From contig NC_037262.1 in the NCBI RefSeq assembly GCF_000002425.4, positions 11,073,243 to 11,137,242 on the forward strand: a DNA stretch of 64,000 nucleotides, written 5' to 3'. The stretch comes from Physcomitrium patens. Taxonomy: Eukaryota > Streptophyta > Bryopsida > Funariales > Funariaceae. A program made the translations under genes and the position numbers. Shown here piece after piece: positions 1 to 11,062 of this stretch (its first letter is position 1; each line of letters begins with the position of its first letter). The notes under the pieces were generated by a model. That model did not search any database, was not told the origin of the DNA, and saw only the letters and a program-made list of their open reading frames with translations.

Positions 1-960
1 ATAATAGTGGCTATAATAATGAATATAATATTATATATATCTATATATATATATATATATATAGATTCAATAAAAAATCTATTGCAAATTTATTAGACAT
101 AATCAATAGAATTATAAGCTTACAAATTTAGAGTGTTGTTCATGCTACTACATTTTTTGTTACTACCATCACAACTTGTTTAATGCACATGCCATCATAG
201 TTTTTACTAATGCCACCACAAGCTATTCTAAACTTGTGTTGCATACCTCAATGAACTTTATGGAATAATGAAATTTCCATCCATAAAGAATGTGTGCTTT
301 ATCCATTAGCACTATTTTTTAAAGTCTATTATAGTGTACACCGCAAGTTTAGGGCACCTTGTAGTGGCACAAGAAAAAATTGTAATGATATTTAGAGGAT
401 AACAAGTTGTGCTGACACAAAAAAAAATAAAAAAATAAAAAAATAAATTGTAATGGTATTTAAAGGATGGCAAGTTGTGGCAGCATTAGCAACATTCAAA
501 TTTTGTTTTTGATTGAAATAAGTCACATGAATAATAAAATACTCAATTATAAACAACAAGTCTTTTAATTTAAATAATAATAATTCAAGGAGGGTAATAT
601 ATTAAATTATGTATTAAAGAAATATAATACAAGTATATTTAATGATTTTACTTGTAGAATAAACAAGTCTTCTAATTTGATTTTATCAACTACAACATTA
701 TAAAAGATTTTTGTATAAAGGAGGAAAATATTAATAAGGAAGTTGGAAAGATGTTTCCAAAACAGCACATGTTTCAAAAATAAGAAATCAAACTGAAGTT
801 CACATGAGCTATTTTCAAACTGAATAGCACATGTTTCCACTAGCAAGTATGTCCAAATATATGTTTTTGTAGAATTCATGCATTTGTGAGAGATAAGACT
901 AAGAAAATGGGATTCCTTCGGAACAGCCACAACTGCAGAAGAGTTTTCTGGTTGCTACGG
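1..960. other. AT-rich intergenic spacer
   Basis: I see no convincing gene here. The stretch holds a (TA)n tract at about 42-63, A-rich runs near 420-445, and scattered short open frames of low-complexity composition. The frame at 607-930 (minus) is rich in Phe, Leu and Asn, as expected of AT-rich non-coding DNA. Confidence 0.7.
42..63. repeat. (TA)n microsatellite
   Basis: An uninterrupted TA dinucleotide run is read directly from the sequence. Confidence 0.95.
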
Positions 961-2241
961 TGTTAATTTGCTAATGAAGTCCCTCACTCACAATCTCAAG
1001 CCCCATGGGCGTTGAATTTGAGAGTTGGGCTATGGCGAAATCTAACAGGTAGTCTGCTTTGTTGTTTAAGTTCTCGAATATCATTTTCTTTCATGTATAT
1101 GTTTGATTTTTTTGAAGACGAGCAACTGTCACAAAGGGACGGAGATAGTGTGTTTCTCTCAGTGATTCCAACAATCAGCGACTATGTAGAAATCAAACTG
1201 CTGGAGCGAGGGTCTGAATTGAGGATCTTAGTCATGAGCTACAGCATGAGGTTTGTCCTGGAGTCAGTAATCTCGTCCTTGATCATCATCTTAAGGGTGA
1301 ATGCAGTGATCGAAGGCATGTACCACTTGAACATTACACGTCGTTTCCAAGACGTAATCTGGTTAGAAATTCCTCGGATCCACAACAGGTCTCTACTTCC
1401 TGCATACGCTCAGACGTCGTTTGTGGGAATTTCAGTAAACGTGCTGCAGCGCTGAGTATCAGTTGCCATGGACTTGCTTGAGAATGTTGAGGATAGCTTC
1501 CGTTAAGCATAAACGAGGCGCCTCTGATGAGCTCATCTTGGGCGACAGAGTTGCTAGCAACCCTGCCAGCGTCTGGTTACGGTCATGTAAACAAGATACA
1601 GAACTAGAACAATACATGGAATGAATAGCAACCACTGTGGTCTTCATTCATCGAGTGTAATGCATCCTCGAAACATGATGCCATTCTGCCAGTGCAATTT
1701 CACGGGCCAAGACTGCCTAGAGTCATCCAGCAGCAAGAGAACGCATTACTAAATCTTGCCTTCCAAGCCATCACCACGAATGCAGGTAGTAGAAACTTTG
1801 CATCACAAATTCTCCTGCATTTGGAAATCCCCAATTGTTCACCTCAGCAACAATCGAGTAAGGTGTATTCATGAGGGTACAGAAGTAGCACTGTTCAGCT
1901 CCTCTGTCCCTTTTTAAATTTCTTGGTTCTGGTTATTGATCTCATGATGTTGAGACCTAATTACCCAACTGTAAGTGATGATATGAACAGTTTCAAAACT
2001 TACAAATATAGTACATCGGGTCGAAGGCACTGCCCAATAATTCGGACGCCAATTTGGCTGGAGTGTATGCTGGAATCTAGAAATACAAATTGCAGAGAGG
2101 ACGCACTCTCAAGGTCTCGTGGATACATGGAGACACGTCGCCCTGCACAACCAACATTTCGTGAAGAAAGCATTGGTCGCCAGAGTCCATTACGGCCCAA
2201 AGATTCCGTCCACTATCAGGAATTACTGCAGGTCGATGAGA
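961..2241. other. Unassigned stretch, higher GC than spacer
   Basis: Base composition rises to genic levels, but I could not build a protein I recognise on either strand. A plus-strand frame at 1012-1455 and a minus-strand frame at 1459-1647 have no recognisable motif. A short plus-strand start near 1003 runs into AACAG|GTAGTC but has no convincing downstream exon. The part next to 2242 is probably the 3' UTR of the neighbouring minus-strand gene. The rest could be a non-coding transcript or a decayed gene. Confidence 0.4.
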
Positions 2242-3522
2242 TTACAGCAACCAAGCCTTCTCAAGCTGCTCAAAATGCGAAGGTCCAAAACACTTCGCTC
2301 TCGTTAAGCAGTACCTGGTGCAGATCCCGGCGGATGAGGGTACTCTCGTAGTCTTCAAGAGATAACAAGCATTTGCATGAACGGCTCTCGCTTGTACTAG
2401 TACTCCCCACACATTGGTCTCTGCGGCACGCTGATATGGTAAGAGAGGGCAAACCATCTCTTCATCATCGGCCCACTGAAACGCCTCTGCAAGACAGGAA
2501 GTGGAGGAGCACCCGGGTTCCAGCTTTTGAACAAGAATAACCCCATCCGGGGCAGCCTTGGACAAGGACTCTAGAATGGGAGGCCAGTATTCAGCGTTGT
2601 CGAAAACATCCTGCGAAATCTTTTGGCGCTGTGATGTGCCAAGTCTGCCCTTGGAATCAAAAACATACTGCAGAAATGGCGCCTCTTGGATATTCTTTAC
2701 GATCTGCACAATGGACGATTCAAAATTAGGCGAGCTCCAAATTTCAATGAGGACCACAACTTCGCACCTTCGAGTGATCATGTTGACGACAGTTGCACTG
2801 AAGCACATACGAGATATGATAGAAACAGGTGAAGCAAGAAAACGACGCACATCATGCACAGCTTCTTCCACCCATCGTTGCATATTCGTGCCTCTATCCA
2901 CTGGGCAACTCAAGGCACAAGGCTGGTCACAGAACGCATTCGTATATCCTCTTTGAGAATCAGCTGAAGCCTCCGAGGAACCTCTCGTTGCTGCATTGTT
3001 TATAGATGGCATTCTTATTCGTACAAACTTGTTCAGTCTTAAATCACTCTTCCCTGAAAAGAACTCCGGCCTGGATGACGACGCATCGCTCCCCCTAAAG
3101 AGAATTGCACAGAAAGGTTCACAAAGTCACAAAAAGCACACAAACTGATCGTTACCTCTGAGCTCAGCACCTAACAAGAAGACAAACTTTGGAGTGTGCA
3201 AAATAAAATAAAAATCTCCAAATTCTCTCATTCCATCTCCATCAACCGCATTCCTGACCAGCCGTCCACACTCAATCTTCAGAAATGAAATCCCGAGCCC
3301 AACAGCCGTAGAAAAACAATGAATAACAAGGGAAAATTTCGAGCTACATTCAAAATCCAAAATCCCACCTACGAAAACCAAAACGATCACACACTAACCC
3401 CGAGAGCCATTTCAAACCAGCCCGACCCAATCTACAAGAAAGCGAAGCATTACATACCAGGCACGGCAGCAGGCGGTAGTAGAGCTACGGTGAAGAGACT
3501 CCCAAGCCACCGCGTGAAGCAT
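2242..3522 (-). CDS. Plant-conserved protein of unknown function, probably plastid-targeted
   Basis: The two exons are 3522-3458 and 3094-2242 and encode about 305 aa. Exon 1 ends CCTG|GTATGT and leaves two bases of a codon. Exon 2 begins after CTTTAG with one base, so the junction codon is TGG (Trp22) and the frame is continuous. I chose this start because exon 2 stays open upstream of its own first ATG (3012) right back to the acceptor. The first 50 residues are rich in Ser, Arg and Ala with few acids, as in a chloroplast transit peptide (inference). The mature part has an RWVEEAVHDV helix near residue 95, a central DGVILVQKLEPG stretch near 205, and a Cys- and Trp-containing C-terminus ending FEQLEKAWLL. 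The pattern recalls a plant plastid family annotated only as a DUF, perhaps DUF7804, which I could not check. Function is unknown. The 3.3-3.8 kb flank is its likely promoter. Confidence 0.7.
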
Positions 3523-4867
3523 TGTAAGCAACAACGGACCCAAACCCAAACTTCCCGCGAGTTTGAAAACACCTCTCAAGGAAGAAAAAGATCACAAACC
3601 CAGCAAAAAAACAAAACAATTTGGGTTGCAGCAGCCCTCCCTCCCACTCTTTCTCCGTTGAAGACGTGGCCGTGGTGCGCCGAGAGATCCTGGCCGTGTC
3701 CCTTCTCCTCCTATCATCCCCATGTGGTCGGTCTCCTCCGCAACTTTTGGGTGGCCTTGTCGCATTCCCACAACTGTTGCGGATCTGTCGGTAGCTGTGC
3801 TGATGCTACCATTCAACCAACACATTCGATTGTTATGGATTGTAAACTAACTTGGAATTTGGTATCTTACAATGTCGCCTTTTTGTAAGTGCAAGTGGAG
3901 ATTCATTAAATAATTGAAACGAATAAAGAAATATATTATGAGATTTCGTATTTTTTAAAATAAAAATACATTGACTTTAGATTGTATCATGTTAAAATAA
4001 CAATGGGTTTTTTTTTTTTCATAATTTATTGATTTTTAAGCTCATTCTTTCTTCTAGGTTTTTCTTGGCCGCATAAAATAATAAAAACAGAAATATATAT
4101 ATATATATATGTTTAAATTTTATTTGATCCTACGTTTAATTAATTAATTTATTTATTTATTTATTTTTTGTTGTTTTTTTTTCGAACTTGAAAATAAGTA
4201 TCCAATGCTATTCTTTGCAGCTTTGTTGTAATCATATTCTTGTCTGTCTGCATGTATATACATGTACGTATATATATGTATAACATACATACATACATAC
4301 TAAGAGCTTAAAATGACAAAATATTCTATACTTTTTTATATTGATATATTCATTGTAGAAGTTTTAATTTTTTTTGAAACCATGAGTTTTTAACTTTTAT
4401 AAGATTCAGAGCAAAAAACAAATTCTTGCCAATAAGTTGTTGCTAACTTAGTTTTTGCATTAACAAACACTTGGATGAGATATGACAATAATTTTTGAGT
4501 GATATCACTGATATTTTCATAAAATATTGTAATGTAATACTTCAAAATAATAATCGTAGTAATAATTCTTATTATTATAGAAATAAATAACAAGTGTATT
4601 TTAAAAAAAATCCCAAGCTTGTGATAATTGTTTTTATATGTGTATGTATGTGTGTATATCTCTTAATTTATTCTATTGCGACAAAATAATTATATTTTTG
4701 AAAATCATGACATCATTTCGGTTTCATAACTTAAGGAGAATACTATTAAATTTATTATTGAGCTGAATGTGCAGGTCGCTACAAAATTCTACCAACCTTT
4801 TGACTATTGAATTTTTTAAATTATTAGGTCTGGACCTATGAACGTTTGAACTGGCAAGCTCCAGTAG

Positions 4868-4898
<31 letters not shown>

Positions 4899-5050
4899 TG
4901 ATAGTAGGATTCCTTTATTTCCAAAAAAGGTAAAGGAAACAGAAAAAGATAAAAGGGAAAGGAGGATGAAGACAATGAACAGAAGATGAAGCTTCTACTG
5001 CAAAAGTCGACAGAGCGCGGACAACATTCATCTATCATCGAAGTCGAGGT
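3523..5050. other. Intergenic: promoter side of the DUF gene, then AT-rich spacer
   Basis: The part at 3523-3830 is GC-richer and probably holds the 5' UTR and promoter of the minus-strand gene. From 3890 to 4930 the DNA is AT-rich, with a (TA)n tract near 4093-4110, ATAC repeats near 4275-4300 and a 26-base A run at 4868-4893. I see no gene in it. Confidence 0.6.
4868..4893. repeat. Poly(A) homopolymer tract
   Basis: A run of 26 uninterrupted A residues lies about 270 bp upstream of the TRM2-like start codon. It could be a simple poly(dA:dT) promoter element or the tail scar of a retroposed sequence. Nothing recognisable lies on its 5' side. Confidence 0.9.
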
Positions 5051-5060
5051 TTTAGGGTTT
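5051..5060 (+). promoter_or_regulatory. Telo-box-like motif TTTAGGGTTT
   Basis: TTTAGGGTTT lies about 100 bp upstream of the start codon of the tRNA methyltransferase gene. Telo boxes (AAACCCTA and its complement) are common just upstream of plant genes for translation and ribosome biogenesis, which fits a tRNA-modifying enzyme. Its function here is inferred. Confidence 0.5.
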
Positions 5061-5159
5061 GGGGGTCGGGGAATCGGAGAGTATTGACAAGCGTCTTGTC
5101 GCGGTGCTAAATGTTGTGTTGTGAAGGGTGGACGTGATGGATTGAAGATTTCCGCCACC

Positions 5160-8100
5160 ATGCATCAACTCGAATCGTTTTGTGCGATTGCGTCGCAGAA
5201 CAACACCGGAACAGCTGAAGACCGGGTTGTGGAGGAGCCGCTCAAGGTGCCGGTTGGTGAGCCGATGGGGTTTGAGCCCAAGAGTGCCGTAGTTGAGTTG
5301 CCTGTGCCATTGAAGCCCGAGGATGCTGTTTCGACAGCCGCAGGGGTCGATGGGAAGGGGAAGGCGCTGCCCCCCGAAGACCTGCTGCAGCAAGCTGCCG
5401 TGAGTCCCGTAGTGGCGGACGAGTCCCAATCGGTGGAGTCTGCTGCTGATGACGACGAGGTTGTGAAGGTGGACGAGGTCGTGGACAGCGCAGCGAAGGA
5501 TGACGGGGATGTAGCTGATAAACCTCCTGCCAATCCTGCGATAGCGAAAACGAGCCTGTGCTCTTATTTTCGTAAGAAAGGGTGTAATCATGGGGAGAAC
5601 TGTAAATTTGCTCATGGAGAGAGTGAGCTGCAGCAACGACCTGATGGATCCTGGGACCCAACTTCTGAGAGGGGCAAAAAGAAAGAGGACAAGGTGAGCA
5701 CTGAAGAGCAGTCTTCTGAGGAAAGTCGATATCGGAAATGTCTTGTGAATATCCCGATGAACTGGAGTCAGCAAAAATTGAAGTCCTTCCTTGACGAAAA
5801 GGTGAGTGAGCACATTTGTACTCGACATTACGAGAATTTGTTGCTCTAGTTGTGCGTTACAACGTAATCATGCAGCCTTTACGAGTGAAGTGGCAATCTT
5901 CAAATGTGATCACTACAAGTGTTCTTAATATGAAGCCGTGAAAGCGTGCGGTTTCCCATTATGTTGCTGGTGTTTTCTGAGGCTTCCAAGAATATGCAGA
6001 AATTATTCTTTTGCCCGGTGCTTGTGGGGTGTGTCATTAACTTGCCAAGGGTTTTTTGAAATGCCCGCAGGGTGTAACGTATTCGAGCGCACAGAAGAGA
6101 AAGTCCATGAAGGTCGGCTTTCTAGGCTTTCGTAATCAAGAGGAACTCACAAAATCTGCCGAGGTATGGACACTTGACTGCAGATTCCAGTGTCACCATT
6201 GCATGCCTGACTTATGGCCTCCTCTCGCCCTCCCACCCCCACCCCCACCCCCTTTACTATATATATATATATATATGGATTATTTCTTTAGCAGATCCTA
6301 AATGCGAACCTCAATTTTCTTATTTTAGAAAATGGTGGTTTTACGGTCTACCAACGATTCTTGACCGTCTAAAAACTATTTTGTTTAGGCAGTTCATTTC
6401 AGCTTTTATTTATTTATTTTATCATTATTATTTTTTTTTCGGCAACAATTACCATGGCTTGTGAGTTAATGATCGCATGAAATTATCATTCTGTTAATTT
6501 TTTGCATTCACATTGTCTTCCGATCTGGACAGATCTTGGATGGGATGCCTGTAGCGAACAAGAGGTTGAAGCTTGCAGATGTATTGCCTCGTGAATGGGA
6601 GCGAAAGGCCATCGGAGTAACAGAAGCAGCTCTTGCCGGTGACAAAGAGGAGAAGGATAATGATGGGGCTGACACTGTAATGGCCGAGGATGGCTCAGGA
6701 AATGAGAATGATGGAAAAGAAGATGACAACGAGAACAAAGCCTTAGAACCTTACAGGAGCGTGACTCAAGTGGTGACTCCCCTTGCACACTTAAGTTATG
6801 AAGATCAGCTGGCTAAAAAGAAAGAAGAGATTATTCAAGTTCTCAAGCGCCTTGTGAGTATTCATACGATGTCCTTGCGCAGTTTTAGGGTCGTCTTGGC
6901 TTGATTTAAGTAGTAACATATCTAGTCATGTTTCCTTCTTTTTGATCTCGTCCTTGTGAGGTGTGCGACATCTTATCGTATTCATCCTTGTTCCGATTGC
7001 GCTTGTATATGTCTCAGTAAGATTACATTATGCTCGTCAATAATTTCGAAAACTTGTTGTTGAAAAGAGAGGATTTTGTTTCTCGACTGATGATGTTTGA
7101 ATTACCCCTTTGTCATTGCAGGCCCGAAATATTAGAAAAGGATGCCCAAGCGGAATGCTTTTACCTGACTGGCTGGCTGCTGCGAAGGATCGTGGTATGT
7201 GTTTTGTTCCATTGGTTGTCTGGCTTGATTGATGGTGTTAAGTTGGAAGTCTGTCCAATATATGAAAGGTAATGTTGGATTAGTGCAGAGGGCTTACCTT
7301 GCGAGTTTGAAGGGATATTGCCATCCCCTGTTGTGGATGGTTATCGCAACAAATGCGAATTCGCCATTGGGTTAGGACCGGATGGAAAGCAGCGTGTTGT
7401 TGGCTTTCAGCTTGGTTCATTCAGGTCAGCTTCGGTTTAACCAACTCATGCATGTTGTTAAACATTAAAACATTTGATTGCAGAGACATCGTGCGCATCT
7501 CGCACTAGAATTGCACGGTTTTGAAATCTAGGACTCGGATATCTCACTGCTCTTTCATCTTCAATTTTAATATTTCTTGTATGTATAGTTATTCATTCAA
7601 GGACCAAAAATTGATTAATATTTTTAGATGAAACAGAGAGGGTATCAATGCAATTGCAGAACCAGGAGAATGCCGCAACGTGTCATCTGTTGCATTAAAT
7701 TTTGTAGCAGCATTTCAAACATTCATACGGGCATCAAAGCTTCCTGTCTGGGATAAAAAAGATAATACTGGTTTCTGGCGTATGCTCACCGTAAGCTCCT
7801 TGCGCTTTTTGGTTCTATTGTAACAGTTTTTAACTTCTTTCTGAAGGGGTGTGACATGCACATGCGTGGCACTCGTTTACAAGATTTTAATGGAAGGAAG
7901 TATACTGCATGCTCTAGAGAAACAATTCTTTTCGTCTTAAATAATTTATGATAGTCATTTCACGAAAGTTTTTATACTTTTATGTTGACGCAAGACTCTG
8001 AACGTCATGTTTACAAGGAAATGCAGTTCTTGTTGCCGCTGGTCACGTGATATCAATAATGTTTGACAATGCACTGGTTCTGCGCGCAGATCAGGGAGGG

Positions 8101-11062
8101 TCGGGAACCTGGTTCCGCAGATGAAATTGGCAAGGAGATAGCTGAAGTTATGCTTATAGTACAGGTATTACCTCCATTCTTATTGGTATGGTGACGATTC
8201 CTGAGGGATCTCTCAAAAGATCGAAATTAGTGAAGAAGTTAGATCGAGAGGAGCTGAAAGCCTGTAGTGAAGGTTTTGGTGAGCTCTTAGCAGTTAGAAA
8301 TATAGAAATGTAAATTGGACAGTATATACTTTTAAGCGTTTGATTAAACTGATAGTTTATGTATTCATTCGTCTATTTCTGTTCGCAGGTGTGTCCTACA
8401 GGAGTTCCAGAAGACCGAGCTACAGAAGAGTACTCAAAAATGGCTGAAGTGCTTATTGAGGCTGCAACGACTGCAACCCCTCAATTACCCTTGACTGCAC
8501 TTCTTGTTCAGGTAACTGTTCTTTTTTGGGTTGTGCTGTGTTTGAGGACGATCCTGAAGTCCTTTCGGTTCTATATTAAATGGTCATGTCGTGTACTGAA
8601 TATTCAGGGCTAGATAACATGTAACTGATATAAAGCACCGCCAGCGTTGTGGCAGTGGCCTGACTTCCTTGCAGGCCCTCCACCCTAGACAGATACAGTG
8701 TTGAAACCATGTTTGTAAGAGGCCTGTAGATTTTGTGGCAATAAGGATTGGCAAGATGCGGTTATTATAGAAATAGAGGGGTGCTTTCTTGTAAGGCTGT
8801 GAATGCTCCAAGTGTCGTTCTCCAGTTTTGGCTATTAGCATGAGAAATTTTACTTTAAAATACTGATCATGGTTTATCCTATGTAGTGTCTAAATTTTTC
8901 TTGATGACCTTCCAGGAACACGTGGGAGTTTCAAATTCTGCTCCTGCAGATTGTCCTTTGCGTGCTTTGCCATTACCTGGATTGGACGAGATCCGCAATA
9001 CAGGAAAGCCCGTCGATGAGGTGTTGGGTCATATCCATGACTATATCGGTCTCTCAAAATTCAGAATATCACCAACAGCGTTTTTTCAGGTATGATCGGT
9101 TTTGTTTCGATCCTCATGAGAGAAGAATCCATTGGATTTGGATTTTGCAGGTTAGTTTCATTTTTGCAAGTAATGGTGTATGCAAAAATGAGCTGTGATT
9201 CTGATATCTTTTTCTTGACCTTACTAAATTTCATATGCATGTGGAAGTTTTATGAGAAGTTATTGGTTTGGTTCCTTGGATTTTCTGTTGTGTGGTATTC
9301 TAGGCGTGCGATGAAAAGTACTTGTACCAATTTTTATGGCAGGTTAATTCAGCTGGTGCGGAGAAACTTTATTCTCTCGCTGGCGTTTGGGCTGGGCTTG
9401 GTCCAGACACTTTGCTATTTGATGTGTGTTGTGGGACTGGTGCCATTGGGCTGACGCTTGCCAAACGAGTTGGTATGGTATGCAACATTCCCTTTTGATT
9501 CCTCTCGACTCATTTTGTCATTCACGAGGTTGAATGACGACTTGTGCTGATTAGTAATGGTGTACTGCGTTTTATATTTCTCTTCCAATTTGCGTCATTG
9601 ACATCATCATTTCATTGCTTTTGTTCATCTTTAGGTGGTTGGTATCGAGATGAATGCTTCAGCAGTTGCTGATGCACAGCTTAATGCAGATTTGAACGGT
9701 ATCACAAATTGCCGGTTCATTGCTGGCAAGGTATTTGCGACATAAAGCACCAGTTGCTGTGGTAGTGTTTTTCGTTCGTGTTTTGTTCACATTATTAGTC
9801 GATGAATTTTAATAGTAGTATTATTACTGACAATTTATAATCAAGTGACAATGTGACAATGCGACATAGTGTATTTCATGACATAAGGATTTTGATCAGC
9901 AATTTTTAAATATCATATGCAGGCTGAAGACGTCATTGGTAACTTGTTGAGGGAGTATGCCATTGATGGTCCTGTTTCTCAGAAAGCTTCTGAACCTGAA
10001 ACTGGTAAAAGTGAAGCAAGCAATGAGGAACAAGTATCGACCTTAGTTAGTCCCGCCAATCAGCAGAACGGGGACTCCAGACCCCGATTCAATAATATTG
10101 TAGCTATAGTTGATCCACCCCGCGTAGGACTGCATCATGTGGTAAGTAAAGTTGCTGTTTCCAAGAGATTTCAATTGAAATACAAGCATACTTCGCAAGT
10201 AACATGCTATTCACACTTTCTGCATCTAATATCGTAGTGAAACAGTTATTAACAGCGTGGATCGTTCGATTACAGGTAGATGTGATAAGCTCTAGTTGCG
10301 GATCCTACCTGTTGTCTAAACTACGCAGAAAATGCGACGTGTCTTAACATTGTTTATTAGTTCAAAGTAGATGAATTCACAGCTAGAAGATAGCATCTGT
10401 TCTTTGCGTAGTCTGTAGTCAACTTTAATTGAGTGTTGGCTTTGGTTATGCGCAGGTCTTGAGAACATTAAGGTTACACAAGCAGCTCAGACGACTCGTG
10501 TAAGTGCTTTATCTTGATAATTGTTCTTTTAATTGCTGGTGCTTACAGTTGTGCCTGATATTGTTATAACCTCCAATGCCACCGATGCACTCATAAGCAT
10601 AACGATCATTATGTGATTTTTTTGGAACGGTTTTTATTGAATCTGCGTTTGAATTGTAACATGAGTGGCGTTGTATTGGTTTGATTGGTTTGATTTTCCC
10701 TTCAATTTGAGTTGAAGCCACTGGCTTGAAATTTGCCCTTGACAATTAAATATGAATATTCCCAAGTGCATGTATTTTTCATACTAACTGTTCACTGCAC
10801 CTAACATGTAAATTTCAGGTACATTTCTTGCAATCCTGATAGCTTGCTGGCCAATGCTGTAGAATTGTGCATGCCTATAAAGGAAGGCCCTGTTGAGAAG
10901 CAGAAGCAGAGGGGAGGGTTCAGAGGATCAAACCTAGGACATGCTCGACGCAGAGTTAAGACGCTGCCACCATCTGAGCCTTTTCGTCCTGTTAAAGCTT
11001 GTGCAGTGGATCTTTTTCCGCATACAAAACATTGTGAAATGGTTATGCTGTTTGAGAGGTAG
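5160..11062 (+). CDS. TRM2: CCCH zinc-finger/RRM tRNA (uracil-5-)-methyltransferase, TRM2/TrmA family
   Basis: It should methylate C5 of U54 in tRNA to make ribothymidine, using SAM. The 14 exons are 5160-5801, 6071-6163, 6533-6853, 7122-7194, 7289-7424, 7637-7790, 8090-8164, 8389-8511, 8916-9089, 9343-9477, 9635-9730, 9923-10141, 10456-10499 and 10819-11062. All junctions are GT-AG with matching phases, giving 842 aa. The domains in order are an acidic low-complexity N-terminus, a CCCH finger (C134, C142, C148, H152), an RRM-like segment (about 190-262), an acidic linker (about 285-320) and the catalytic domain. Landmarks are TAFFQVNS (593-600), SAM motif [10 protein letters not shown] (624-633), DPPR (738-741) and YISCNP with nucleophile Cys766. 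The C-terminus [13 protein letters not shown] is diagnostic. The start codon sits in CCGCCACCATGC, an ideal Kozak context. Arabidopsis At2g28450 has the same architecture and similar length. All catalytic motifs are intact. Confidence 0.95.

Noticed and set aside
2558..2956. 132-codon plus-strand open frame
   Set aside because: It is antisense to exon 2 of the minus-strand DUF gene, whose frame is longer and extends to a phase-matched exon 1.
3319..3888. 189-codon plus-strand open frame
   Set aside because: It overlaps exon 1 and the intron of the minus-strand DUF gene in antisense and has no domain.
5121..5159. Extension of the TRM2-like protein upstream of the ATG
   Set aside because: The upstream in-frame start is GTG, whereas the ATG at 5160 has a near-perfect Kozak context.
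5052..5828. 258-codon minus-strand open frame, plus shorter ones at 5165-5661
   Set aside because: They lie antisense to exon 1 of the CCCH/TRM2 gene and mirror its GC-rich codons. They have no recognisable domain.
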